The notes under the pieces: generated by a model | Database searches by the model: none | What the model was told of the DNA's origin: nothing | What the model saw: only the letters and a program-made list of their open reading frames with translations | Shown here: piece by piece, positions 8,150-17,297 of the stretch | How the letters are laid out: every line of letters starts with the position of its first letter | How positions within the stretch are numbered: position 1 is the stretch's first letter | From: Muribaculaceae bacterium | GTDB taxonomy: Bacteria; Bacteroidota; Bacteroidia; Bacteroidales; Muribaculaceae | DNA length: 64,000 bases | NCBI GenBank assembly: GCA_023663365.1 | Contig: JAMPHP010000003.1 | Coordinates: forward strand, 1 to 64,000 | Direction: 5' to 3' | Position numbers and translations under genes: made by a program

Positions 8150-9090
8150 TGGAAGAAGCATTTCTTTTGTGCCGCCTTCCGGGCGAGGACCTTGTGCGCC
8201 GCTATGCCTTCACGGGCATTGACGGTGGCCGCTTGTCGTTTGGCGAAGCGGAGCTTAGCCCGTGGCCGGGCGAGTGTGTCGCCGGCCCGATGGACGTGCC
8301 GGAGGAGTCGACTCCGCGTGAGAGCTATATTCAGGCTGTAGACGGCCTTGTAGCTTTACTTCAGAAACGAGGCGGCAAGACGGTGATAAGCAGGCAGATT
8401 TGCGGCAGCTTTTCGACATTCAACCCCGAGGGCATGGCGCGGGAGTACTTCGCGCTGTTTCCCGATATGTTCTGTTTTCTCTTCCATCACCCGTCGTGCG
8501 GTTGGTGGATGGGAGCATCTCCCGAACTGCTACTTGAAGCGCAGAGTGACAGCACTGCGTATACCAGGGCTTTAGCGGGCACGCGCCGCATGGGGTCGAA
8601 AGAGGCGTGGAGCCAAAAGAATATCGACGAGCACTCATTGGTGGTTAATGACATCTGCGGTCGCCTCGAACACGTCCGTAAGGATATAAGAGCCTGTGCC
8701 GAGCCGTGCTACGATTTTCGCTACGGCAGCATAGAGCATCTGTGCACGCCCATCCGCATCGAAAGTTCTTCCGCTCCACTTCCCGTGGATCAGATTATAT
8801 CAGCCATACACCCCACACCGGCAGTCTGCGGCTATCCCCGAGAGGAGGCGCTTGCCGAGATTGCTGCTACTGAGGCCGGTCCGCGCCACTACTATGGCGG
8901 CGTAATCAACGTAAAGCACGACGGGCGGAGTACGGCCTACGTGGTGCTTCGATGTGTACACTTCGACACCGCGCACTGGGCCATATACACCGGCAGCGGC
9001 ATCACGGCAGCCTCCGATGCCGTCGACGAGTGGTGCGAGACCGACGACAAGGCAGCGCCGCTTCTCTCAGTTCTCTCCAAATATTCCTGA
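8149..9090 (+). CDS. menF: Isochorismate synthase (chorismate-binding enzyme), menaquinone pathway
   Basis: Converts chorismate to isochorismate, the first committed step to menaquinone. The 313-residue chain has the chorismate-binding core: GASPELLLE, TRALAGTRRMG, DEHSLVVNDI, IEHLCTPI, HPTPAVCGYPREEA, YYGG and the final YTGSGITAASDAVDEW. HPTPAVCG is the form seen in MenF-type enzymes. The ATG overlaps the rimO stop by one base (TGATG). The N-terminal part is shorter than in E. coli MenF, usual for Bacteroidota. In relatives menF often lies next to menD; here SGNH hydrolases follow instead. Confidence 0.9.
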   Translation: MEEAFLLCRLPGEDLVRRYAFTGIDGGRLSFGEAELSPWPGECVAGPMDVPEESTPRESYIQAVDGLVALLQKRGGKTVISRQICGSFSTFNPEGMAREYFALFPDMFCFLFHHPSCGWWMGASPELLLEAQSDSTAYTRALAGTRRMGSKEAWSQKNIDEHSLVVNDICGRLEHVRKDIRACAEPCYDFRYGSIEHLCTPIRIESSSAPLPVDQIISAIHPTPAVCGYPREEALAEIAATEAGPRHYYGGVINVKHDGRSTAYVVLRCVHFDTAHWAIYTGSGITAASDAVDEWCETDDKAAPLLSVLSKYS

Positions 9091-9092
9091 CA

Positions 9093-10520
9093 ATGAACGA
9101 CAACACCTCTTCTTCTCAAAAGTTGCTCACTGTGGTAGGCTTGGCGTTGGGTTTGCTGCTGTGCCTGTCGGCATTGCCGCTGAGCGAACTCACCGGCAAT
9201 GTGCTGAAAGACTTCGACCTCTTCGAGGATTTGTTCCCCGCCGAGCACAAGGTAGTGCCCGTGAGCGAGAGTATGATAGACCCTCAGCTCGAAGAGTTCC
9301 TGGCCACGGCGGCATCGCAGCCCGAAGGCGCATCGCAGCCCACTCCGGAGCAAGCACCGGCGGCAACTGCCGACAGCACTTCGGCCGATACCACGGCCTC
9401 ACCGATACAGCCAAGCCCGCGCATAGTGGAAGGAAAGGCTCTCATCGAAAGCTATCTGCCGTCGGGTGAGATGTTGCCTCGCTTCAAAGCAGCCCTGGTC
9501 GAAGCCGCCGACAGGGTGGTGAGGGTAGGCGTGATTGGCGATTCGTTTATTGAGGGCGACATCATCACACAGGATCTTCGCGAACTGCTTCAGGCGAAGT
9601 ATGGCGGCAGCGGCGTTGGCTTCATGGCCTTGCACAGCGACATCCCCGGCTTCCGCAAGTCGGTGCGGCAGACCGACCAAGGGTGGACTATGCACGACAT
9701 CAGAGCACTGAAAAAGAGCGATACCCTGCGTACTCTCTCCGGCGACTATGCTGTGGCCTCGGCAGGCGCACGGAGCACATTCAAAGGCGTGGCCCACAAG
9801 GCTCATGCCGCCGACTGGAGCGCGTCGTCCCTGCTCCTTATAGCTCCCGCAGGTGGAGAAGTCACTCTTGCAATCGACGGCGTAGAGCGCACCGTTGCCC
9901 TCGACACGACTTCCGCCCCGCAGTGTGTGCGTCTCGACGGCCCTACGGCCAAGTTCGAGCTTAGAGGGCTGCCGGCAGGAGCAAAAGCTCTCGGTGCCTA
10001 TCTCGACGGAGCCACAGGCGTGCAGGTCGACTGTATGCCTATCCGCGGAAACTCCGGCGTAGGTCATGCTCGGCTCAATAAATCTTTGGCTCAGAAAATG
10101 CGCCGGTGGATCGACTACGACCTTATAATTGTGGAGTATGGCATCAATGCGCTGTCTGCCGACCAACGCGACTACAGCCCCTATGGCAAAGCTTTGGCTG
10201 CGGTGGCTTCGCATCTGCGCAGCGCATATCCGCGAGCCGACATTCTCATTCTCGGCATCAGCGACCGTGGCAGCAAGAACGGTACCACCATAAGCTCACT
10301 ACCCACGTGCGATGCCATGGTGAAGGCGCAGCGCTGTGCCGCGGCGAGTGTCGGCGTGCACTTCTGGGATACGCGCGCAGCTATGGGCGGAGCAGGCAGC
10401 TGCGCCGACTGGCGCAAACGCAAACTTATGAATGCCGACTATGTGCATCTGAACCACGACGGTGGTGCCGAGCTGGCATCGCTGCTTTTCGACGCACTCA
10501 CAACCGCAGCCAATGAATAG
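9093..10520 (+). CDS. Membrane-anchored SGNH/GDSL hydrolase-like protein
   Basis: 475 residues with an N-terminal membrane anchor (about 11-30), a low-complexity Ala/Pro/Ser/Thr linker (about 72-110) and an SGNH fold. Block I is VGVIGDSFIEGD with the nucleophile in GDS at 149-151; block III may be VEYGINAL; the C-terminal Asp/His pair is in NADYVHLNHDG (D449, H452). Members of this type in Bacteroidota often neighbour an MBOAT acyltransferase and may acetylate or deacetylate envelope glycans, but no MBOAT gene is in this window. The start follows the menF stop by two bases; the frame is open further upstream but overlaps menF. It overlaps its paralogue by 8 bases. Confidence 0.82.
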   Translation: MNDNTSSSQKLLTVVGLALGLLLCLSALPLSELTGNVLKDFDLFEDLFPAEHKVVPVSESMIDPQLEEFLATAASQPEGASQPTPEQAPAATADSTSADTTASPIQPSPRIVEGKALIESYLPSGEMLPRFKAALVEAADRVVRVGVIGDSFIEGDIITQDLRELLQAKYGGSGVGFMALHSDIPGFRKSVRQTDQGWTMHDIRALKKSDTLRTLSGDYAVASAGARSTFKGVAHKAHAADWSASSLLLIAPAGGEVTLAIDGVERTVALDTTSAPQCVRLDGPTAKFELRGLPAGAKALGAYLDGATGVQVDCMPIRGNSGVGHARLNKSLAQKMRRWIDYDLIIVEYGINALSADQRDYSPYGKALAAVASHLRSAYPRADILILGISDRGSKNGTTISSLPTCDAMVKAQRCAAASVGVHFWDTRAAMGGAGSCADWRKRKLMNADYVHLNHDGGAELASLLFDALTTAANE

Positions 10521-11751
10521 GTCCGTACTGACAGCGCTGCTGATGCTCGGGGCTTCGATGCTTCCGGCAAGAGCCGAGGATGAGGCTCAGACGGAGCTGC
10601 GGCTTAATCCCGACATAGAATGTGGAGCGCAGCACGGGCGTGTCGATGTGAGCGCATATCCTTTTATCAAAAGCGACAGGAACAAAATCGAGCTCAATGG
10701 CTCTGACTGGAGCGTCCTGGCTGCCAAATTCGAGGCTGCAGCGCGCGGCGACAGCCTTTTCACAGTGGTTTACCTCGGCGACTCACATGTGCAGGCCGAC
10801 TTCGGCGGTGCCGTCCTGCGCAGCAAGCTGTGCAGTGCGAGCCGCAGTGCCGGGCGCGGGCTTATAGTGCCCTTCAAGCTCGCGGGCACCAACGAGCCAC
10901 GCGACTACACGTTCCGCACCACCGAGCCCTATCAGTCGTCGAAGCTGCTCAAGATGCCATGGGCCACCGATATGCTTTTTACAGGCATTTCCATAGAGCC
11001 CGCCGCCCCGGAAGCCGACTTCTCCATCACTTGCACCGAGCCCTTCACGCAGCTGCGCACCATCACTTCCGCAGGAGGCTGTAGCGTGGCCCTCGACAGT
11101 GCCGTGTGCTCGTACACGCTTCACCTCGACGATGCCCGCAGGCACACACTCGGCGGAGTGGTGCTCTCCCGCGACAGTGTGGGCACGTTCGTACACTCTA
11201 TCGGCAACAACGGTGCCACATATTCTTCCTACAGCCTTGTTGAAGGTTTTGGCGACGGCCTGTCGACTCTCAGCCCCGACCTGATAGTGATTGCCCTGGG
11301 CACCAACGAAGCCTTCGGTCGCAGCTCCTCCGAGTCGATAGAGGCCGACATCAGCAGCCTCACATCAACGATTCGTCGCCACTGTCCGCAGGCAAAACTT
11401 CTGCTGGTGACTCCGGCCGAGTGTTACCGCAGCTCTTACCGCCGCGTGCGCACCAAGAGCGGGAGGCGGCGCCGTGTGCGAAGCACCGTGGTAAACGGCA
11501 AGGTCGCCTCGGTGGCATCGACGGTGAAAGCCTTTGCTGCCGCGCATGGGATAGCGCTCTACGACCACTACGGCGTGGCCGGAGGTACAGGGGCTGCTGC
11601 CGCGATGAAAAAAGCCGGAGTGCTAGGAAAGGACGGCGTGCACTATACGGTAGCCGGCTATGAACTGTGGGGAGCTCTGCTGGCGGAGGCTATTCTTGAG
11701 GAAATCGGGGCAGGGGTTGAAAAAAATATTGCAAAAAGTTTGCATAAATAG
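10513..11751 (+). CDS. Secreted SGNH/GDSL hydrolase-like protein
   Basis: 412 residues with a signal peptide (about 1-21, ending PARA) and an SGNH domain. Block I is TVVYLGDSHVQADF (GDS at 89-91), block III is VIALGTNEAFG, and the C-terminal Asp/His is in KDGVHYTVAGY. It is a probable partner of the preceding anchored SGNH protein, with which it overlaps by eight bases (ATGAATAG). Both probably act in the periplasm on an acyl group of an envelope polymer; this is inferred from fold and pairing. Last gene of the ftsY run; a new promoter follows at 11739-11771. Confidence 0.8.
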   Translation: MNRSVLTALLMLGASMLPARAEDEAQTELRLNPDIECGAQHGRVDVSAYPFIKSDRNKIELNGSDWSVLAAKFEAAARGDSLFTVVYLGDSHVQADFGGAVLRSKLCSASRSAGRGLIVPFKLAGTNEPRDYTFRTTEPYQSSKLLKMPWATDMLFTGISIEPAAPEADFSITCTEPFTQLRTITSAGGCSVALDSAVCSYTLHLDDARRHTLGGVVLSRDSVGTFVHSIGNNGATYSSYSLVEGFGDGLSTLSPDLIVIALGTNEAFGRSSSESIEADISSLTSTIRRHCPQAKLLLVTPAECYRSSYRRVRTKSGRRRRVRSTVVNGKVASVASTVKAFAAAHGIALYDHYGVAGGTGAAAAMKKAGVLGKDGVHYTVAGYELWGALLAEAILEEIGAGVEKNIAKSLHK

Positions 11752-11771
11752 TTTGATTGTTGCTAACTTCG
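11739..11771 (+). promoter_or_regulatory. Promoter TTTG-N21-TAACTTCG
   Basis: TTTG at 11739-11742 and TAACTTCG at 11764-11771 with 21 bp between. The spacing is the Bacteroidota consensus; the -7 box carries TTCG in place of TTTG, as also at 42999 and 59029. The -33 part overlaps the end of the previous gene. The next ATG is 34 bases downstream. Confidence 0.65.
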
Positions 11772-11805
11772 CAATATCAAACCCCGAGAACCCGAATTAT
11801 ATAGT

Positions 11806-12357
11806 ATGATATTCAATTTTCGTATTGTCTCCGACGAAGTAGACAACTTCAAGCGTGAAATCCGAATCGATGCCACCGCTACATTCCTCGACCTCAAGAA
11901 GGCCATCTGCAGCTGCGTGGGCTATGATGCCACACAGATGAGCTCCTTCTTCCTCTGCGACCGCAACTGGGAGAAAGAGAAAGAGATAACTTTCGAGGAT
12001 ATGGGTGTCGATGACGACCAGGATGTGTGGCTGATGGATGAATCTGTCCTCGCCGATTTCATCGAGGACGAAGGTCAGAAACTGCTGTATGTGTTTGACT
12101 ACATCACCGAGCGTATGTTCTTCATCGAGATGACTGAGCTCATCACGGGCCGCACCCTTAAAGACCCACTGTGCACTCTCTCCCTCGGCACGCCCCCGCC
12201 TGAGACCATCGACATCGATGAGTTTGATGCCAAAGTCGAAGCCAAGCACGCAGCGAGCGCTGTGAGCGACCTCGACGAAGACTTCTACGGAGCCGACAGC
12301 TTCAATGACGACGAATTTGATGCTCAGGGCTTCGACGAAATGACATTCGATGAATAG
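11806..12357 (+). CDS. Plasmid pRiA4b ORF-3-like family protein
   Basis: 183-residue cytosolic protein of the pRiA4b ORF-3-like family (sometimes named IS1096 passenger TnpR family). The N-terminal half has the family's ubiquitin-like pattern FNFRIVSDEVDNFKREIRI followed by FLDLKKAICSCVGYD and SFFLCDRNW. The C-terminal third is very acidic, with many Asp and Glu. The function is unknown, and nothing transposon-like surrounds it, so the mobile-element name should not be taken literally. It has its own promoter at 11739-11771 and is followed by cls after 21 bases. Confidence 0.8.
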   Translation: MIFNFRIVSDEVDNFKREIRIDATATFLDLKKAICSCVGYDATQMSSFFLCDRNWEKEKEITFEDMGVDDDQDVWLMDESVLADFIEDEGQKLLYVFDYITERMFFIEMTELITGRTLKDPLCTLSLGTPPPETIDIDEFDAKVEAKHAASAVSDLDEDFYGADSFNDDEFDAQGFDEMTFDE

Positions 12358-12378
12358 CCCCGGCCCCCGCTACAGGCG

Positions 12379-13842
12379 ATGTATGAGGCCATAGCAAATA
12401 TACTTACCGCCAACTGGATATATTCTATCCTGGCACTCATTGCCGTCGGGTCGACGGTGGTGATAATCTTTGTGATACTTTCGGAGAACCGTAACCCCGT
12501 CAAATCATTGGGCTGGGTCACGATTCTCCTTTTGCTTCCCGTGGTGGGCCTGGTGCTGTATATCTTTTTCGGACGCAGCATCAAGAACACCCGCATGGTG
12601 AGCCGCCGCACACGCCGCAAGCTCAAGAAGGGGGAGAAAAGGGTCAATGCCGACCCGCGCAACAGCGGCCTCGACATCGAGGCTGTGCAGCTCGTCAACC
12701 TCGGCCGCTCCCTCACTGGCGCACAGTTCTATCCGGCCAATACCGTGGAGGTATTTACCGACGGCGCCTCAAAGTTTGCGGCTCTCGAGTCGGATCTGCT
12801 GGCGGCAAAGCACTCTATCAATATCCAGTACTACATCTTCGAGGACGACAATCTCGGCCGACACATTGCCGACATCCTCATCTCCAAGGCGAGGCAGGGT
12901 GTGCGCGTGCGCCTGATGTACGACCACGTGGGCTCTTTCAGCGTCCGCTCCCGCTTCTTCAAGCATCTGCGCGATGCCGGGGTGGAAGCCTACCCCTTTT
13001 TCCGCGTGACCTTCCCTCAGCTTGCCACCCGCATCAACTGGCGCAACCACCGCAAGATATGTATCATCGACCAAAGTGTGGGCTACCTCGGCGGCATGAA
13101 TGTGGCTGACAGGTATATCGACGGTGGGGCGCGCTTCGACAGCTGGCGCGACACTCACGTGCGCCTCACTGGCCCGGCGGTGGCGGCACTGCAGTACTCC
13201 TTTGCGGTCGACTGGAACTTTATGTGCGGCGAGCTTATCGACGATGCCGCACCGGCTCATGCGGCTCCGCCCACGGGTACGGCGGCGGTGAGTGCCGTCG
13301 GTGCGCAGCTGCTCACCTCGGGGCCTACATCGCAGTGGGCAAATATCGCGCTGGCCTTCCACAAAGCCATCTCCAATGCGCGCAGGCGGGTATTTATCCA
13401 GACGCCGTACTTCCTGCCTACCGAGGCGCTGCTGAAGGCACTTCAGTCGGCGGCCCTCGCGCATGTGGATGTGCGCCTGATGATACCCGAGCGCAGCGAC
13501 TCGCGTATGCTCACCCTCGCCACCGCATCCTACATCACCGAGTGTCTGCGTGCAGGCATCAAGATATATTTCTATCGCGGAGGTATGCTCCACTCAAAGA
13601 TGATGATAGTCGACGATGAGATTGTGACCATCGGTTCGACCAACTTCGACTTCCGCAGCTTCGAGTGCAACTTCGAGTCCAATCTTTTCTTCTACAGCAA
13701 AGAGCTCACAGCCCGCATGATAGAGGTCTACAAAGCCGACCTTGGCAAGTGTGAGCGCGTACATGCCGCGCAGTGGCGCCGGCGTCCTACAGCAAAGAAG
13801 CTCTCAGAGTCGGTTCTCCGCCTCCTCAGCCCCGTCTTATAA
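12379..13842 (+). CDS. cls: Cardiolipin synthase
   Basis: Inner-membrane phospholipase-D-type enzyme joining phosphatidylglycerol units into cardiolipin. Of 487 residues, two membrane segments lie at about 15-35 and 45-65. Both HKD motifs are intact: H224-x-K226-x4-D231 (NHRKICIID) and H405-x-K407-x4-D412 (HSKMMIVDD). The length fits the ClsA type. It lies between the pRiA4b-like gene and an HD protein with short gaps, so the three likely share one transcript. Confidence 0.95.
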   Translation: MYEAIANILTANWIYSILALIAVGSTVVIIFVILSENRNPVKSLGWVTILLLLPVVGLVLYIFFGRSIKNTRMVSRRTRRKLKKGEKRVNADPRNSGLDIEAVQLVNLGRSLTGAQFYPANTVEVFTDGASKFAALESDLLAAKHSINIQYYIFEDDNLGRHIADILISKARQGVRVRLMYDHVGSFSVRSRFFKHLRDAGVEAYPFFRVTFPQLATRINWRNHRKICIIDQSVGYLGGMNVADRYIDGGARFDSWRDTHVRLTGPAVAALQYSFAVDWNFMCGELIDDAAPAHAAPPTGTAAVSAVGAQLLTSGPTSQWANIALAFHKAISNARRRVFIQTPYFLPTEALLKALQSAALAHVDVRLMIPERSDSRMLTLATASYITECLRAGIKIYFYRGGMLHSKMMIVDDEIVTIGSTNFDFRSFECNFESNLFFYSKELTARMIEVYKADLGKCERVHAAQWRRRPTAKKLSESVLRLLSPVL

Positions 13843-13855
13843 AATTTAAAAGTAA

Positions 13856-14482
13856 ATGTCAGATAAATCAAAACCTGCCGATAGCAAAGCCCACGACCGC
13901 TTTGTAGAAATCTTGCGCTCCACCGGGCGTGAGAATATAGAGTATATAATCGAAGACCTCGAAAGCTGGGGCTTCTTCACCGCCCCGGCTTCGGCACAAG
14001 GCCACTATGCCTATCCCGGCGGCCTTGCCGACCACTCGCTCAATGTCTACGATGCCGCCATGAACACCCGCGAGTGGGTGATACGTGAGCGCCCCGACCT
14101 GGAGGCACAGCTCACCCCCGAGAGCATAGCAATATCGGCCTTGCTCCACGATGTGTGCAAGGCCGATTTCTACCGATTGGTGCGCAAGAAAAAGCGCAAT
14201 GAGATTGGTACCTACGAAGAGGTGGAAGCCTACGAAATCCACGATGAGAATTTTCCCGTGGGCCATGGCGAGAAGTCGGTAATTCTTCTTCTGCAATCGG
14301 GGCTCGACCTCACCGACGATGAAATCTACGCCATCCGATGGCATATGGGACCCTGGAATCTCTCGCGCGATGATGAGCGATTCTATCGCCAGGCATCGCG
14401 ACGCACACCTCTGCAGGCGCTCATTCATAGCGCCGACACTTTGGCATCGGCTATCCTCGAGCGTCAGGGAAATCTTAGTTAG
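13856..14482 (+). CDS. HD-domain phosphohydrolase-like protein
   Basis: 208 residues. Metal-binding HD-superfamily residues are visible: H60 (GGLADHSLNVYDAA), H98-D99 (ALLHDVCKADFY), and later HGEKSVILL, RWHMGP and a final HSADTLAS. This arrangement is seen in hydrolases annotated as HD proteins or 3'-to-5' exonuclease-like, but the substrate cannot be read from sequence. It follows cls by 13 bases. Its last eight bases overlap, tail to tail, the end of the M16 protease gene on the other strand. Confidence 0.85.
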   Translation: MSDKSKPADSKAHDRFVEILRSTGRENIEYIIEDLESWGFFTAPASAQGHYAYPGGLADHSLNVYDAAMNTREWVIRERPDLEAQLTPESIAISALLHDVCKADFYRLVRKKKRNEIGTYEEVEAYEIHDENFPVGHGEKSVILLLQSGLDLTDDEIYAIRWHMGPWNLSRDDERFYRQASRRTPLQALIHSADTLASAILERQGNLS

Positions 14483-17279
14483 CACTCATCACAAGTGCTG
14501 CTTTATGTGCCGGGAGTATGTAGCGGCGGGCAAAGTCGGCTACTGCTTCCGGCGTGATTTGCTCCACCGCCTTGGTGTATCCTCCGTCGAGGTCTACTCC
14601 GTCGCGCAGATATGTCTTGATTACTTTCAACCAATAGGCATTGTCGGCGGTGGCTTCATCATGGTTTTTAAGCAGATAGTTGCGGATGCCTGATAGCTCA
14701 TCGGCGCTTATGTCATTCTCCGAAGCGAGAGCCGTCACGGCCTCAAGCACTGCATTGAGCGACTCCTCCTCGCGCCCGGATGTCACCTTTATATATGTCG
14801 GCATCATCATCTGCGGCCCCGCCCCGGCGCTTACACCCGGATTGATGGCGCAGTGCGTCTTGATAGAGTAGGTCCAGCCTTTATCCTCGCGCAGATCGGC
14901 AAGCAGACGGCTGCGGAGCAGTTGCCCGAAAGCTGTGGCACAAAGCATATTGTGCAGAGTATAGGGGCAATCGCCACTGAAGAAGCTGTAGACTATCGCC
15001 TGCGGATTTTCCATGGCCTGTGAAAAGCGGCTGTCGAAGCTGTACGGTGTGTATATGTAGCCGAAATCGCGTGGCGTGTCCTTACGGCCCTTGGTCGGAA
15101 GGGAGGCTACGTAGCGCTTGAGCATGAGCTCAAGGCTGTCGGTGTCGAAATCGCCTGTTACCATAAAAGTGAAATCGCCCATGTCGGCAAATCGGTCGGC
15201 ATATATGGCTATAGCCTTAGCCATCGACACGGCCTCCACATCTGCCGGGCTCTGGCGTGCCGCCAGCGGGTGCCGGTTATAGATGCAGTAGTGTATGGAG
15301 TCGCCCATTATCTGCACGGGATTGAGCCTGCGGCCTGTGACCGAGGCACGCTGCGCATCCATGAAGTTGGAAAAGGCTGCCGTATCTGGCTCGAATGCGG
15401 TAGCTCTGAGATACAGCGCTTGAAAAGCCGTCTCGAGCCCTTGGCGGTTGGTGGCACTCTCAAGTCCTTCCTCCGTATTGCTCACGGAGGTCGACACCTT
15501 CACATTGTTGCGCGCCAGCACGCGCTGCATGTCGGCGGCACTGAGGCCGCCATGCTTCATGGCAGCCATCAACTCATTGATTACGCGCAGGGTGGGCACG
15601 TCGGCCTCATCATAGACCATGGATATTCCGCCCGGGCTATATCCGCGTACAAAAATCTGGTCGGGCTTGGCGCTGCTTCTGCGGGTCACTACGCGGATGC
15701 CGTTGGAGAGAGTGTAGACTTTCGCCCCGAAGCGGCCGAGCGAGTCGCTTGCGGTGATTTCGCCGGGTGCGGGCAGGGCGGTCATGAGGGCATCGGTATA
15801 GTCGCGCTGCACAAAGGGCGCGAATGAGCCCGAGGCTGTACTCCTGAAAGTGGCGCAGAGCTGAGCCTGCATGTCGTTGTCGCTGACATCGCCCTTGGGG
15901 CGGGTAAGGTATATCACAGCGCCTTTTGGGGCATCGCCCGCGGCGGAGCGTATGTAGCGCTCCACATCGGCAGGGCTTACGCTTGCAGCTACTTTTGCCA
16001 TGGCTCCGATATATTCTTCCTCACTTATCCTATGGCCGCCGTCGAGGAAGTGGCGCACCGCCTTGCGAGCCAAAGCAGTGTTGTCGGCTATTGTGTGCCG
16101 ACGCTTGCGCTCGGCCAGCGAGGCCTCGAGCTCTGCCCGCGCTTTATCTACTTCCGCCTGCGAGATACCGTGCTGCAGCACCCGCATCAGTTCGCCGTAC
16201 CATGTGGCGAGAGCATCGTTCTCGCGCCCGGCTTTCACCGTTCCCCGCATGGTGAGAGCCTGCTCGCCGCGGCTCATAAGGTACTTCACCTCGCCTACGC
16301 CCAGTGAGGTGTGCGGACACTCTGCGCTCGCCTCTATGTCGGCGAAGCGCTCGGCAAGAATACCCGAGGTCATGTCGGAGAGCACTTTGCGCTCAATCTC
16401 CGCATCGAGTCCGGCGGGAATACCGGGCATACGGAAGTAGAGCTGCAGCATACGCACTCCCTGCTCGGGGTCGCTTTCCACCACGCAGGTAAGAGTGTCG
16501 GCAACAGCCACTTCGGGGAGCTCAGCCAAGCGTCCGCCACGGGTCGCGACGGGCTCAAAGAGGCGCTTTATGCTCTTTTCCACGGCATCTGCATCGATGT
16601 CGCCGACCACTATCACTGCTTGATTGGCAGGAATATACCACTTGGAATAAAAGTCGCGAAGTGTGGCCGGATCGAAATTCTCAACCACGCTCATAAGCCC
16701 GATAGGAAGGCGGTTCCCGTAGGCCGAGCCTCCGTAAAGGCGAGGAAAAGCCCGCTCGAGCATACGGTTGGAGGCCGAGTTGCGTTGCCGCCATTCGTTC
16801 ACTATCACTCCGCGCTCGGCATCGATGTCGGCGTCGGCGAGCGTGAGGGCACAACTCCAGTCGCGCAGTATGAGCAGGCATGAGTCGACAGTTGATGCAC
16901 GCCTTGTGGGTGCTTTGCATATATTGTAGACCGTCTCGTCGGTCGACGTGTAGGCATTGAGGTGCGCGCCGAACTTCACGCCTATGCTCTCGAGATAGGC
17001 GATGAGGCTGTTGCCGGGAAAGTGTTCGGTGCCGTTGAAGCACATGTGCTCGAGGAAGTGTGCGAGGCCACGCTGGTTCTCATCCTCGTGGACCGAGCCC
17101 ACGCGCTGCGCGAAGAAATAGTCGGCCGTGCCTTCTGCGCTGTCGTTGTTCAGGATGTAGTAGGTGAGCCCGCCGGGGAGGGTGCCGGTGCGCATGTCCG
17201 GCGGGATATTCGCCGCGGTTGCCGAGGCCGCTCCAAGCACGGAAGCGACCGCAAGGATAGCTAATTTTCTGAATTTCAT
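14475..17279 (-). CDS. Large secreted M16 zinc protease (PqqL/FusC size class)
   Basis: 934 residues with a signal peptide (about 1-22), so periplasmic. The zinc site is intact: HFLEH at 74-78 in RGLAHFLEHMCFNGTEHFPG, with a downstream glutamate in ERGVIVNEW. The protein has the four-domain M16 layout, with a second half starting near residue 510 and a YSFFSGDCPY / DLREDKGWTYSIKTH region. Length and motifs resemble E. coli PqqL and Pectobacterium FusC, M16 proteases that work with a TonB-dependent receptor. It is the last gene of the receptor operon, 18 bases after the DUF6850 gene. Substrate unknown; the link to protein import is inferred from family and context. Confidence 0.92.
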   Translation of the reverse strand: MKFRKLAILAVASVLGAASATAANIPPDMRTGTLPGGLTYYILNNDSAEGTADYFFAQRVGSVHEDENQRGLAHFLEHMCFNGTEHFPGNSLIAYLESIGVKFGAHLNAYTSTDETVYNICKAPTRRASTVDSCLLILRDWSCALTLADADIDAERGVIVNEWRQRNSASNRMLERAFPRLYGGSAYGNRLPIGLMSVVENFDPATLRDFYSKWYIPANQAVIVVGDIDADAVEKSIKRLFEPVATRGGRLAELPEVAVADTLTCVVESDPEQGVRMLQLYFRMPGIPAGLDAEIERKVLSDMTSGILAERFADIEASAECPHTSLGVGEVKYLMSRGEQALTMRGTVKAGRENDALATWYGELMRVLQHGISQAEVDKARAELEASLAERKRRHTIADNTALARKAVRHFLDGGHRISEEEYIGAMAKVAASVSPADVERYIRSAAGDAPKGAVIYLTRPKGDVSDNDMQAQLCATFRSTASGSFAPFVQRDYTDALMTALPAPGEITASDSLGRFGAKVYTLSNGIRVVTRRSSAKPDQIFVRGYSPGGISMVYDEADVPTLRVINELMAAMKHGGLSAADMQRVLARNNVKVSTSVSNTEEGLESATNRQGLETAFQALYLRATAFEPDTAAFSNFMDAQRASVTGRRLNPVQIMGDSIHYCIYNRHPLAARQSPADVEAVSMAKAIAIYADRFADMGDFTFMVTGDFDTDSLELMLKRYVASLPTKGRKDTPRDFGYIYTPYSFDSRFSQAMENPQAIVYSFFSGDCPYTLHNMLCATAFGQLLRSRLLADLREDKGWTYSIKTHCAINPGVSAGAGPQMMMPTYIKVTSGREEESLNAVLEAVTALASENDISADELSGIRNYLLKNHDEATADNAYWLKVIKTYLRDGVDLDGGYTKAVEQITPEAVADFARRYILPAHKAALVMSAN

Positions 17280-17297
17280 ATTGATTTTATGTTGTTT

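Noticed and set aside
11806-12357. Mobile element suggested by the IS1096/TnpR-type family name of the pRiA4b-like protein
   Set aside because: No terminal repeats, no transposase and a normal promoter; the family is common in chromosomes.
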